Positions 35,959 to 45,059 of a stretch of 64,000 bases of DNA are shown here, one piece after another. Origin of the DNA: Burkholderia arboris (lineage in GTDB: Bacteria; Pseudomonadota; Gammaproteobacteria; Burkholderiales; Burkholderiaceae); NCBI RefSeq assembly GCF_902499125.1, contig NZ_CABVPX010000034.1:1-64000 (forward strand). The letters run 5' to 3'. Each line of letters opens with the position of its first letter. Within the stretch, counting starts at the first letter, position 1. Both the position numbers and the translations under genes were made by a program. The notes beneath the pieces are model-generated. The model saw only the letters and a list, made by a program, of their open reading frames with translations. It was not told where the DNA came from and did no database searches.

Positions 35959-36026
35959 GTTCGGATCGGGCGGCGCGGTGACGCCGCGAGGCTCGGGCGA
36001 TGCGGCGCATCGTCGGCGAATGAAGC

Positions 36027-36050
36027 AACGGGCGGCCTGGCCGCCCGTTT
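36027..36050 (+). terminator. Hairpin terminator after the PhyH gene
   Basis: AACGGGCGGCC and its complement meet around a CTGG centre, ending in TTTCGTTT. It lies 69 bp after the stop and faces the convergent DUF3185 gene, so it may serve both. Confidence 0.8.
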
Positions 36051-36108
36051 CGTTTGGTGCGGCCCGCGCGCGTGACGCGGGCCGTGCGTGCGTCGCGCGA
36101 AGGCGCGA

Positions 36109-36315
36109 TCAGCGCTTGCCGCCCGGCATCGCGAGACCGATCAGGCCGACGAACGACGCGACGGCGCCGCCGACGATCAGCAGGATCGTCTTCGTCGCGG
36201 GCGAACCGGTGAAGAAGCGCGACACGTTGTCGTTGATCGAATGGAACGACTGGCCGCCGAAGTACAGCAGCACGACGCCGCCGACGAGCAGTGCAACCGA
36301 GATGACCCGGGACAT
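36109..36315 (-). CDS. DUF3185-type small membrane protein
   Basis: A 68-residue protein with two hydrophobic segments (about 5-22 and 41-63) separated by a polar loop (GGQSFHSINDNVSRFFTGSPATK). The pattern matches the DUF3185 family of small inner-membrane proteins of unknown function. ATG 36315 follows a GAGG-type site. Confidence 0.8.
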   Translation of the reverse strand: MSRVISVALLVGGVVLLYFGGQSFHSINDNVSRFFTGSPATKTILLIVGGAVASFVGLIGLAMPGGKR

Positions 36316-36500
36316 ACCAACCTCGCTGAAACGGTGATTCGAGACGCCGCAGTGTAGGCGACGACCGCGGTTGCGTCCATCGCCGTGCGCGCATCGGTCG
36401 CCTTCGTTACCATAGCCGTCGTGCGTTTTCTTCGCCGCCGCCGCGCGATCCGCGCGGCCGGTGCGCGCCCCTCCCTCCGACGTCCCGACGGGAAATACTC

Positions 36501-37544
36501 ATGGCCTACGAAGCAGCTTCCGAACGTTATGCCGACATGCAATACCGCACCTGCGGCAAATCCGGGCTCAAACTGCCCGCCCTGTCGCTCGGCCTGTGGC
36601 ACAACTTCGGCGACTCGACGCCGATCTCGACGCAGCGCGAGATCCTGCGCACCGCGTTCGACCTCGGCATCAACCACTTCGACCTCGCGAACAACTACGG
36701 GCCGCCGTACGGCAGCGCCGAAACCAACTTCGGCCGGCTGCTGAAGGAAGATTTCCGGCCGTATCGCGACGAGCTGCTGATCTCGTCGAAGGCCGGCTGG
36801 GACATGTGGCCGGGGCCGTACGGCAGCGGCGGCGGGTCGCGCAAGTACGTGCTCGCGAGCCTCGACCAGAGCCTGCAGCGGATGGGGCTCGACTACGTCG
36901 ACATCTTCTACTCGCACCGCTTCGATGCGCACACGCCGCTCGAGGAAACGGCGGGCGCGCTCGCCTCGGCCGTGCAGCAGGGCAAGGCGCTCTACATCGG
37001 CATCTCGTCGTATTCGGCCGCGAAGACGCGCGAGATGGCCGAGCTGCTCGCGCAGTACCGCGTGCCGCTGCTGATCCACCAGCCGTCGTACAACATGCTG
37101 AACCGCTGGATCGAGAGCGAGCTGCTCGGCACGCTCGACGACGTCGGCGCGGGCAGCATTGCGTTCACGCCGCTCGCGCAGGGCCTGCTCACGTCGAAGT
37201 ACCTGAACGGCGTGCCGGCCGATGCGCGCGTGAACAAGCCGGGCGGCGGCTCGCTGAAGCAGGATCACCTGAGCACGGACAACCTCGAGCACGTGCGCAA
37301 GCTCAACGCGATCGCCGAACGGCGCGGGCAGAGCCTCGCGCAGATGGCGCTGGCGTGGGTGCTGCGCAATGGCCGCGTGACGTCCGCGCTGATCGGCGCA
37401 AGCCGCGCGGAGCAGGTGCGCGAAAACGTCGGCGCGCTGAAGAACCTCGAATTCTCGGCGGAGGAACTCGCGGAGATCGATCGTTACGCGACCGAAGGCG
37501 GCATCAATCTGTGGGAAAAGCCGTCCACCGATCAGGCGATCTGA
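36501..37544 (+). CDS. Aldo-keto reductase of the YghZ / glyceraldehyde-3-phosphate reductase type
   Basis: A cytosolic NADPH-dependent aldo-keto reductase of 347 residues. The catalytic tetrad is visible: Asp in HFDLANNYG, Tyr in the same motif, Lys in ISSKAGWDMWPGPYG and His in FYSHRFD. The GPYGSGGGSRKY stretch and the C-terminal PSTDQAI are typical of the YghZ (AKR14) group, which reduces L-glyceraldehyde 3-phosphate and methylglyoxal. ATG 36501 is well placed (MAYEAASERYADMQYRTCGKSGL). Confidence 0.92.
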   Translation: MAYEAASERYADMQYRTCGKSGLKLPALSLGLWHNFGDSTPISTQREILRTAFDLGINHFDLANNYGPPYGSAETNFGRLLKEDFRPYRDELLISSKAGWDMWPGPYGSGGGSRKYVLASLDQSLQRMGLDYVDIFYSHRFDAHTPLEETAGALASAVQQGKALYIGISSYSAAKTREMAELLAQYRVPLLIHQPSYNMLNRWIESELLGTLDDVGAGSIAFTPLAQGLLTSKYLNGVPADARVNKPGGGSLKQDHLSTDNLEHVRKLNAIAERRGQSLAQMALAWVLRNGRVTSALIGASRAEQVRENVGALKNLEFSAEELAEIDRYATEGGINLWEKPSTDQAI

Positions 37545-37554
37545 TCGATAGTCG

Positions 37555-37637
37555 ATACGGCATGCGAAACAACATCGCGTGCCGTATCACGGGCTTGCGC
37601 GCAACACATCGCATCGCTGCGGTGCAGCGATGCGATG
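37555..37637. terminator. Two hairpins between convergent genes
   Basis: The first hairpin pairs 37555-37562 with 37580-37587; the second is a perfect 14-bp stem (37607-37620 with 37624-37637) around a 3-nt loop. Both lie between the aldo-keto reductase gene and the convergent small membrane protein gene. T tracts are poor, so termination strength is uncertain. Confidence 0.55.
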
Positions 37638-37660
37638 CGCGCGATACGCGGGCAGTCGCG

Positions 37661-37846
37661 CTAGATCAGCGCAGGCAGGCCTTCAACGAGCAGCACCGCG
37701 ACGCCGACGCCAAGGATGACGCCGAGCACGCGTAGCAGGTTGTGACGGAATTCGGTTGCGCACGGTACCGCGCCGAGAAATAGCGCTCCGGCCAGCGCCA
37801 TCGGAATCAACAGGATGAAGTCGCCGATCGTGAAATAGGTCGTCAT
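37661..37846 (-). CDS. Small hypothetical membrane protein
   Basis: A 61-residue protein with two membrane spans (about 7-27 and 37-57) and a short polar turn (CATEFRHN). A GGAG site lies 7-8 bases before ATG 37846, which supports translation. No family recognised. A very stable hairpin sits just upstream of the ribosome-binding site. Confidence 0.65.
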   Translation of the reverse strand: MTTYFTIGDFILLIPMALAGALFLGAVPCATEFRHNLLRVLGVILGVGVAVLLVEGLPALI

Positions 37847-37865
37847 GCGTGTCTCCAGGTGTTGA

Positions 37866-37895
37866 CCGGAGTCGGCGCGCCCGCGCCGACTCCGG
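37866..37895 (-). repeat. Strong 13-bp hairpin in front of the 61-aa membrane protein gene
   Basis: Perfect inverted repeat: 37866-37878 with 37883-37895, 4-nt loop, nearly all GC. It ends 20 bp before the ATG at 37846, so it would be in the 5' leader if the promoter is further upstream. The surrounding gap (37847-38148) otherwise holds only an AT-richer patch near 37985-38045 and no gene. Confidence 0.7.
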
Positions 37896-38148
37896 CCCCA
37901 TGCCGGGTGTTTCTAGTGTTGGTCCGACCCGTTTGCGAGCGGGGCGGTCAATTCGAGTATAGGCAACCGGCGGCGCTTTTCGCTATCCGAACCATTAAAA
38001 ATCAGCGGAAAGCTGCGGGAATCGCGCATTTTTCCCGCAAGTTAGACGAACGCCTTGCACGCATCTTTCCCGTTCCTTTCGATTTGCGCGGAAGGGTCGC
38101 ATGTGTCGATGCCGGGCGCCGCACCCGCAGGCGCGGCGGCCCGTCTGC

Positions 38149-39036
38149 TTATGCGCGCCCGGGTTGCGCGCGGGCGGCCGACACGCGGAACACGAGCGCG
38201 AGTCCCGCGATGATCGCGCCCATGCCGGCGAGCGCGAGCGGCTCCGGCCGGTTGCCGAGCCACACGGCATCCATCAGCGTGGTGACGACGGGCACGAGAT
38301 AGAACAGGCTCGTCACGTTGACGAGATCGCCGCGCTGCATCAAGCGGTAGAACAGCAACTGCGCGATCACCGAAATCACGATGCCGAGCCACAGCAGCGG
38401 CACGACGAACGCCCAGCTGACCTCGAACGACACCGGCCGGAACGGCACGATCGCCACGCACAGCGCGAGGCCGATCGCATTCTGCAGCGGCAGCACGTCC
38501 GCGGGCGCCGCGCGTACGCGCTTTTGCAGCAGCGAGCCGGCAGTCAGCGCGACGAGTGCGGTGAGCGCACACGCGATGCCGGCCGCCGACAGGCCGCCCG
38601 CACCGCCGCTCGCGCCACGGCACACGACGAGCGCGAGCCCGGCCAGCGACAGCGCAAGCCCCGCGACGCGCATGGGCTGCCAGCGCCGCTCGACGATTGC
38701 GAGCGTGAGGATCGGCTGCACGCCGAGGATCGTTGCGAGCACGCCGGGTGCGATGCCGCGCTCGAGTGCGAGCAGGTAGAAGATCGAGTAGCCGCCCATC
38801 ATCAGCAGGCCGGTCAGCGCGGCCATGCGCCGCTCGCCGCGCGGCGGCAGCCAGCGTTTGCGCATCACGGCCAGCGCGAGCAGCACGAGCGACGCGAGTG
38901 CGAAACGTGCGGTGAGAAAGGCGAACGCGGACGCGTGACGCAGACCGAGTTCAGAGAAGATCGCGCCGCTGCTCCACAGCAGCACGAAGAGCGACGTTGC
39001 GCCATGCGCGGCAAGCGCGCGTTTGAACGAAATCAT
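38149..39036 (-). CDS. EamA-family (DMT) transporter
   Basis: An inner-membrane exporter of the drug/metabolite superfamily with ten predicted spans in two EamA halves (about 10-140 and 150-285). Typical marks are WSSGAIFSELGLRHASAFAFLTARF at the start of half one and LLFYRLMQRGDLVNVTSLFYLVPVVTTLMDAVWLGN at the end of half two. The 295-residue frame from ATG 39036 is used, because the longer frame adds a sequence of low-complexity character. Substrate unknown (metabolite or amino acid efflux is usual). Confidence 0.85.
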   Translation of the reverse strand: MISFKRALAAHGATSLFVLLWSSGAIFSELGLRHASAFAFLTARFALASLVLLALAVMRKRWLPPRGERRMAALTGLLMMGGYSIFYLLALERGIAPGVLATILGVQPILTLAIVERRWQPMRVAGLALSLAGLALVVCRGASGGAGGLSAAGIACALTALVALTAGSLLQKRVRAAPADVLPLQNAIGLALCVAIVPFRPVSFEVSWAFVVPLLWLGIVISVIAQLLFYRLMQRGDLVNVTSLFYLVPVVTTLMDAVWLGNRPEPLALAGMGAIIAGLALVFRVSAARAQPGRA

Positions 39037-39843
39037 GTGAATCCACCTGTCGAACGGATCGGAGCGTTCCATCCGCACGCGCAGCGACACGCCGTGCGTC
39101 ACGACGCACGAACGGCAGCCAACGGGGGCGAATGAAAGACGAAACGGATGCCGGCTGGTCAGCCGGCGCGTGCCGCCGGAGGCGGCGGCGCGGCGCAGAC
39201 GAGCGGCGGTGCGACAGGAGGAGGAAGGACCGACGGATGTGCGCACGCCTGCGGCCGCGAGTCGAACTGCGGCCGGGATTTTGCGAGGGCGGACGTGAGC
39301 GGATGCATCGTGTCGGAATGCGGTTGAACGCGAATGAAAGCAAAAGGTACCGCAAGGCAGGGATCGAGCGCAACAACTGTCGGCCGCTTTGCATCGCGTG
39401 CGACGTGTTGCAGCGATGCCGGCGGCGCGGGCGCGCCGATCGCTGCGCGCGCAAGCGTTCGATCCAGGGGGCAGGCGAGGCGCGTGACCGGTTTTCGGCG
39501 GCGGCCCTGTCAGACGAAATCGCCGGGCGACCGGACACCGGACCCGCGATGCATGCGTTGCGTCGATCGCGCGGGCGAGACGGTGCCGGGCGGTTTCGGC
39601 GGGCAGTCACATTCGACAGGGTATGATGGGGGTAACCGGGTGGGCAAGTACGTGCCCGGTGCAGTGGTTGATTGGAGACATTCGACGAATTCGCGGCGCT
39701 TCGCCTGCTTCTTCTTCTTTTCGCGCTTCGATAAACCGTGAACAATGGGATTACGCGCAACGCTCCGTCGAGGGCGGCGCGGATCGCGCATTTGCCGGCT
39801 CGCCAGCGGGCCGGGTTTCAAGATTCAAGAGTGGGGAACCATC
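39037..39843. other. Long intergenic region, EamA gene to small protein gene
   Basis: Several overlapping ORFs cross this stretch on both strands, but all are Arg/Ala-rich, lack a ribosome-binding site and have no domain character, so I call none. A TATGAT box at 39622-39627 may be a -10 for the gene at 39844; the sequence around 39690-39740 is AT-richer. The left end must carry the EamA promoter (minus strand). Confidence 0.4.
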
Positions 39844-40056
39844 ATGCATGTCGGGTCGATTGTCTGCACTACCCATATCGCGGTGCCGAAGGGCGCGCGC
39901 GGCATCGTCCAGCGCATCCTGGGCGACATGGCCATGGTGACCTGGTACGCGGGCGTGCCGGGTGAGTCGAAAGAACTCAACACCGAGCCGTTCTTTCTCG
40001 AGGACCTGATCGACACCGGCGAATCCGTGCTGCCGGCCGGCGCGGCGCTTCACTGA
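39844..40056 (+). CDS. Conserved-looking small hypothetical protein
   Basis: A 70-residue soluble protein (MHVGSIVCTTHIAVPKGARGIV...), with a compact mix of hydrophobic and charged residues and a folded look (VTWYAGVPGESKELNTEPFFLEDL). A GGGGAA site lies 7-8 bases before the ATG. No family recognised. It is 49 bp before the SrkA-type kinase gene on the same strand and may be transcribed with it. Confidence 0.65.
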   Translation: MHVGSIVCTTHIAVPKGARGIVQRILGDMAMVTWYAGVPGESKELNTEPFFLEDLIDTGESVLPAGAALH

Positions 40057-40105
40057 GCGTACGCGCGGTGCCGGATGCTCGTCTTTCGGCTCCGCTGACG
40101 GCACA

Positions 40106-41137
40106 ATGCGGGGCATGAAAGACGTCACTTCCGCTCCCGCTTCTCCCGCCGGCCCGCCGTTCGCCGGCCTCACGCCCGAGTGCGTACTCGATGCGCTCGA
40201 CAGCGTGCTGATGCCGGCCGGCCTGCGCACCGACGGGCGCCTGCTCGCCCTCAACAGCTACGAAAACCGCGTCTACCAGGCCGGTATCGAAGACGGCCCG
40301 CCGGTCGTCGCGAAGTTCTATCGCCCGGCGCGCTGGTCGGACGACGCGATTCTCGAAGAGCATGCGTTCGTCGCCGAACTCGCCGCGCGCGAGATCCCGG
40401 CGGTGCCCGCGCGCGCGTTCGACGGCCGCACGCTGCACGCGTTCGACGGCTTCCGCTTCTCGATCTTCGAGCGGCGCGGCGGACGTGCCCCCGATCTCGA
40501 CCGCAGCGACACGCTCGAATGGCTCGGCCGCTTCATCGGCCGGATCCATGCGGTCGGCGCGACCGAGCCGTATGCCGCGCGTCCCGTGCTCGACCTCAAC
40601 ACGTTCGGCTACGAGCCGCGCGACTTCCTGCTCGCGCACGATTTCATTCCGGATGACGTACGGCCGGCCTACGAGACGGCGGCCGCGCTCGCGCTCGAAG
40701 GCGTCGAGGCCGCATTCGAGCGCGCGGGCGACATCCGCCTGCTGCGCACGCACGGCGACTGTCATCCGAGCAACGTGCTGTGGACCGATGCAGGCCCGCA
40801 TTTCGTCGACTTCGACGACAGCCGGATGGCGCCGGCGATCCAGGATCTGTGGCTGCTGCTGCCGGGCGATCGCGAAGGGGCGTCGCGCGCGCTGGCGGAC
40901 CTGCTCGCCGGCTACGAGGATTTCTGCGAATTCGAGCCGCGCGAGCTGCATCTGGTCGAAGCGCTGCGCACGCTGCGGCTGATCCATTACGCGGCGTGGC
41001 TCGCGCGGCGTTGGGACGACCCCGCGTTTCCGGCCGCCTTCCCGTGGTTCAACACGCATCGTTACTGGGAAGCGCGCGTGCTCGAGTTGCGCGAGCAGAT
41101 CGGCGCGATGCAGGAAGGGCCGCTCTGGCCCGTGTGA
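40106..41137 (+). CDS. srkA: SrkA/RdoA (YihE)-type serine/threonine kinase
   Basis: A cytosolic kinase with the aminoglycoside-phosphotransferase fold, known in E. coli as a stress-response kinase. The 343-residue protein has NSYENRVYQAG and VVAKFYRPARWSD (Lys of the ATP site), then ALDLNTFGYEP-like linker residues. The catalytic loop is THGDCHPSNVLW (Asp, about residue 214) and the metal site is VDFDDSRMAP. The start could be ATG 40106 or ATG 40115; neither has a good ribosome site. Confidence 0.87.
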   Translation: MRGMKDVTSAPASPAGPPFAGLTPECVLDALDSVLMPAGLRTDGRLLALNSYENRVYQAGIEDGPPVVAKFYRPARWSDDAILEEHAFVAELAAREIPAVPARAFDGRTLHAFDGFRFSIFERRGGRAPDLDRSDTLEWLGRFIGRIHAVGATEPYAARPVLDLNTFGYEPRDFLLAHDFIPDDVRPAYETAAALALEGVEAAFERAGDIRLLRTHGDCHPSNVLWTDAGPHFVDFDDSRMAPAIQDLWLLLPGDREGASRALADLLAGYEDFCEFEPRELHLVEALRTLRLIHYAAWLARRWDDPAFPAAFPWFNTHRYWEARVLELREQIGAMQEGPLWPV

Positions 41138-41218
41138 CGGCATGCGCGGCAGCCACGCCGCGCGGCAGGCTTGCAAGGGCCGCGGCGCGATGCGCGCGGC
41201 CCGTCGGGTGCGGCTACC

Positions 41219-42661
41219 TCAGAACTTCAGCATCAGCTTGATCAGCGCGGCGAAGCGCTTGCCGTACGGCGGCGCGAGCAGGTTGCGCGCGTTCAGGCGC
41301 GCCTGCGTGAGCACGGGCTTCATCTTCGAGAACGTCACGAAGCCGTCGTAGCCGTGGTACGCGCCCATGCCGCTCGCACCGACACCGCCGAACGGCAAGC
41401 TGCCGCACGCGATGTGCATCAGCGTTTCGTTGATCGATACGCCGCCCGAGATCGTTTCGCGCATGACGCGGTCGACCGTGCCGCTGTCCTCGTCGAACAG
41501 GTACAGCGCGAGCGGACGCGGGCGCGCATTGACGTACGCGATCGCTTCGTCGAGCCGCTCGTACGGCACGAGCGGCAGCAGCGGCCCGAAGATTTCCTCC
41601 TGCATCAGTTGCGACGCGGCCGGCACCTGCGTGACCGCGCACGGCACGAAGCGGCGCGACGCGGGATCCGACTGCGCGTCGGACAGCGGATGCAGTTGCG
41701 CGCCGGCCGCCTGCGCATCGCTCGCGAGTTGCTGCAGCCGCGCGTAGTGACGCGGCGACACGATCGTCGTGTAGTCGCCGTTCGCAGACAGGTCCGGATA
41801 CATCTTCGCGAAGCGTGCCCGCGCGCGCTCGATGAAGGCGGCTTCCATCCCGCGCGGCAGCAGCACGTAGTCGGGCGCGATGCAGGTCTGGCCGGCGTTC
41901 AGCGTCTTGCCGGCGACGATGGCATCGACGGCCGCGTCGAAGCGCGCATTCGGGCCGACGATCGCCGGCGACTTGCCGCCGAGCTCGAGCGTGACGGGCG
42001 TGAGGTTGTCGGCGGCCGCACGCATCACGTGGCGGCCGACGTGCGTCGAGCCGGTGAACAGCAGATGATCGAACGGCAGCCCGCTGAATGCAGCGCCGAC
42101 TTCCGCATCGCCGTTCACGACCGCGACGTGGTCGCGCGTGAAGGTCTTGCCGATGAGCTGCTCGAACAGCGCCGACGTGCGCGGCGTCAGTTCGGACATC
42201 TTGATGATCGCGCGGTTGCCGGCCGCGAGCGCGCAGATCAGCGGGCCGGCCGCGAGCAGTATCGGGTAGTTCCACGGCACGACGATGCCGACCACGCCGA
42301 GCGGCTGCGGAATCACCTTCGCGCGCGCCGGTCGCAGCCACTTGTTCATCGGCTTGCGGATCGGCTTCATCCAGCGCTTGCCGTGCTTCAGCGCGTCGTC
42401 GATCTCTTCCTTCGCCATCCAGATTTCCGACAGCAGCACTTCCTGCTTCGCGCGATGGCCGAAATCGGCGCTGATCGCTTCGGCGAGCGCATCCGAGTGG
42501 TCGATCAGCATCGTGCGCAGCGCGCGCAGGTGCTGCACGCGGGTCTCCCACGCAGGGTACGGCGCGCGCAGATACGCCGCGCGCTGGTCGTGCAGCAGCG
42601 ACGTCAGCGCATCGACCGACGGCGGTGCTTGCGGGGCCAGTTCGGGCAGGTCGTTCTTCAT
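41219..42661 (-). CDS. Coniferyl-aldehyde-dehydrogenase-type aldehyde dehydrogenase
   Basis: An NAD(P)-dependent aldehyde dehydrogenase of 480 residues. The key residues are the proton-relay Asn in VVPWNYPIL, the general-base Glu in LELGGKSPAIV, and the nucleophile Cys in NAGQTCIAPDY. The C-terminal segment MHIACGSLPFGGVGASGMGAYHGYDGF is that of the CalB-type group used for aromatic aldehydes. It is divergent from a GMC oxidoreductase gene across 728 bp; alcohol-to-aldehyde-to-acid chains are often encoded this way, but the substrate is not shown. Confidence 0.9.
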   Translation of the reverse strand: MKNDLPELAPQAPPSVDALTSLLHDQRAAYLRAPYPAWETRVQHLRALRTMLIDHSDALAEAISADFGHRAKQEVLLSEIWMAKEEIDDALKHGKRWMKPIRKPMNKWLRPARAKVIPQPLGVVGIVVPWNYPILLAAGPLICALAAGNRAIIKMSELTPRTSALFEQLIGKTFTRDHVAVVNGDAEVGAAFSGLPFDHLLFTGSTHVGRHVMRAAADNLTPVTLELGGKSPAIVGPNARFDAAVDAIVAGKTLNAGQTCIAPDYVLLPRGMEAAFIERARARFAKMYPDLSANGDYTTIVSPRHYARLQQLASDAQAAGAQLHPLSDAQSDPASRRFVPCAVTQVPAASQLMQEEIFGPLLPLVPYERLDEAIAYVNARPRPLALYLFDEDSGTVDRVMRETISGGVSINETLMHIACGSLPFGGVGASGMGAYHGYDGFVTFSKMKPVLTQARLNARNLLAPPYGKRFAALIKLMLKF

Positions 42662-43389
42662 GTCGTCTCCTCCAGTTGGGCCTGGCTGGTCGGCCGGCCG
42701 TCACGCCGCACGCGCACGCTCGGCGAGCGCGGCGACGCGGATCGGGTGATGCGGGTCGCGCGGCGCGGGGCCGGATGCGACGCGTGCTCGAAAACCGGTT
42801 GCCGCGCGCGGCAGGCGTCGTATCCGCGCGACGGTGCCCGCGTCCGAAGGTCGTGCCGCACGGCATGGGCGCACGCCTTCATGCGACGACGACCGGGCGC
42901 GCGACACGGTTGCGCGATCGCGCGCCGGTGCACCGAAGCAGGGCGGCGCGACGGGTTGGCCAATCCGTGCCGCAGCGCGTCGAGCCGCTGCGGCGACCCA
43001 CCGTCCAAACGGTCGGCGACAAGGCGTGCCGTTCGATTTCGATCGACTGCGCGCATGATGCCGAGCATCGCCGGGCACGCAGCCGTTTGAAATGAAATGC
43101 GGGCCGCGCGCATGGCATCCGGATTACCCGGTCGGCACGCGGCCTGCAGAACCTGGCGCTGCATCGTCGTCGGTCCCGTTTCGCGACGGATCGGCTTCTC
43201 GCGGCCGACGCATCGTGCGAAGCGAATCGATACATCTTAAATTTAGTTCACGCGGGCGTTTAGAGGAATCGCTCTTGAATCCGCGCGCCGCGTGCGCGGC
43301 GGCCATTCCTACAATGCCCGAACATTACAAGAGGGGACGCGGTCGCGCGGCGGTGCCGGGCGCCTTCCATGACACGACGGAGACGTGAC
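42662..43389. other. Divergent intergenic region ALDH / GMC oxidoreductase
   Basis: No gene is supported: the ORFs here are Arg/Ala-rich and lack domains. A TACAAT at 43310-43315 may be a -10 for the oxidoreductase gene, but a -35 at 17 bp is not evident. An AT-rich patch (43229-43252) is the only other clear change of base composition. Regulatory sites for both genes probably lie in this stretch. Confidence 0.4.
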
Positions 43390-45030
43390 ATGCAATACGA
43401 CTACATCATCGTCGGCGGCGGTTCGGGCGGGTCGAGCCTGGCAGGCCGTCTCGCCGATGCCTGCCCCGATGCGACGATCGCGCTGATCGAGGCCGGCTCG
43501 CATACGGAGCGCAACCTGCTGGTCAACATGCCGGTCGGCATCGCGGCGCTGGTGCCGTACAAGCTCGGCACGAACTACGGCTACGAGACGGTGCCGCAGC
43601 CGGGCCTCGGCGGGCGGCGCGGCTACCAGCCGCGCGGGCGCGGGATGGGCGGCTCGAGTGCGATCAACGCGATGATCTACACGCGCGGCCACCCGGGCGA
43701 CTACGACGAGTGGGCGCAGCTCGGCGCGACGGGCTGGGGCTGGCAGGACGTGCTGCCGTATTTCCGCCGCGCGGAAGGCAACCAACGCGGCGCCGACGCG
43801 TGGCACGGCGCGGACGGTCCGCTGTCGGTGTCGGATCTGCGCTTTCGCAATCCGTTCTCCGAACGATTCATCCAGGCCGCGCACGCAGCCGGCTATCCGC
43901 TGAACGACGACTTCAACGGCGCGACGCAGGAAGGCGTCGGCTTCTATCAGGTCACGCACCGCGACGGGTCGCGCTGCAGCGTGGCGCGCGCATACATCTA
44001 CGGCCGCAACCGGCCGAACCTGCACGTGATCACCGACGCGACGGTGCTGCGCGTCGGCTTCGACGGCAAGCGCGCGGTCGGCGTCGCGGTATCGCGCAAC
44101 GGCCGCGTCGAGACGCTCGGCGCGCGCGCGGAAGTGATCCTGTCGGCCGGCGCGTTCAATTCGCCGCAACTGCTGATGTGTTCGGGGATCGGCCCGGCGG
44201 AACAACTGCGCCGGCACGGGATCGCGGTCGTGCAGGATGCGCCGGACGTCGGCACGAACCTGATCGACCACATCGACTTCATCATCAACACGCGCGTGAA
44301 TTCGTCGGAGCTGGTCGGCGTGTGCCTGCGCGGAATCGCGAAGATGACGCCCGCGCTCGCGCGCTATTTCTCGAGCCGCACGGGGATGATGACGAGCAAC
44401 GTCGCGGAGGCCGGCGGCTTCATCAAGAGCGATCCTTCGCTCGAGCGTCCCGACCTGCAACTGCACTTTTGCACGGCGCTCGTCGACGACCACAACCGCA
44501 AGATGCACTGGGGGTTCGGCTACTCGCTGCACGTGTGCGCGCTGCGGCCGTTCAGCCGCGGCACGGTCGCGCTCGCGACCGGCGATGCGCGCGACGCGCC
44601 GCTGATCGATCCGCGCTTCTTCAGCGATTCACGCGATCTCGACCTGCTCGTGCGCGGCACGCAGGCGATGCGCCGGATCCTGTCGCAGGCGCCGCTCGCG
44701 TCGCAGGGCGGGCGCGAGCTGTACACGCGGGCGGACCAGAGCGAAGCCGAGCTGCGCGCGACGATCGTCGCGCATGCCGACACGATCTATCACCCGGTCG
44801 GCACCTGCCGGATGGGCTCGGATGCGCGTGCGGTCGTGGATCCGCAACTGCGCGTGCGCGGTGTCGAAGGGCTGCGCGTGGTGGATGCGTCGGTGATGCC
44901 GACGCTGGTTGGCGGAAACACGAATGCGCCGTCGGTGATGATCGGCGAGCGCGCGGCGGATTTCATCGTCGCGGCGCGCAAGGGCGGTGTGCCGCGCGGC
45001 GAGGCGGCTGCCGCGGTGCACGGCCGCTGA
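43390..45030 (+). CDS. GMC-family oxidoreductase (choline-dehydrogenase-like)
   Basis: An FAD-dependent alcohol dehydrogenase of 546 residues. The FAD dinucleotide fold is YIIVGGGSGGSSLAGRL at the N-terminus; GMC signature 1 is RGRGMGGSSAINAMIYTRG (about residue 80) and signature 2 is SAGAFNSPQLLMCSGIG (about 255). The catalytic His is in DTIYHPVGTCRMG, and a second His/Asn is in LVGGNTNAPSVMIGE. ATG 43390 is used, because seven additional residues to 43369 have no similarity. The substrate is an alcohol of unknown type; the ALDH opposite may take the product. Confidence 0.9.
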   Translation: MQYDYIIVGGGSGGSSLAGRLADACPDATIALIEAGSHTERNLLVNMPVGIAALVPYKLGTNYGYETVPQPGLGGRRGYQPRGRGMGGSSAINAMIYTRGHPGDYDEWAQLGATGWGWQDVLPYFRRAEGNQRGADAWHGADGPLSVSDLRFRNPFSERFIQAAHAAGYPLNDDFNGATQEGVGFYQVTHRDGSRCSVARAYIYGRNRPNLHVITDATVLRVGFDGKRAVGVAVSRNGRVETLGARAEVILSAGAFNSPQLLMCSGIGPAEQLRRHGIAVVQDAPDVGTNLIDHIDFIINTRVNSSELVGVCLRGIAKMTPALARYFSSRTGMMTSNVAEAGGFIKSDPSLERPDLQLHFCTALVDDHNRKMHWGFGYSLHVCALRPFSRGTVALATGDARDAPLIDPRFFSDSRDLDLLVRGTQAMRRILSQAPLASQGGRELYTRADQSEAELRATIVAHADTIYHPVGTCRMGSDARAVVDPQLRVRGVEGLRVVDASVMPTLVGGNTNAPSVMIGERAADFIVAARKGGVPRGEAAAAVHGR

Positions 45031-45059
45031 ACGCGGCGCGCGCACGGCAGCGGCCATGC

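Noticed and set aside
39132..39821. Several overlapping ORFs on both strands in the gap after the EamA gene
   Set aside because: No ribosome-binding sites, very Arg-rich composition, no domain features.
42701..43235. Overlapping ORFs between the ALDH and GMC genes
   Set aside because: Arg/Ala-rich chance frames; no motif, start site or conserved look.
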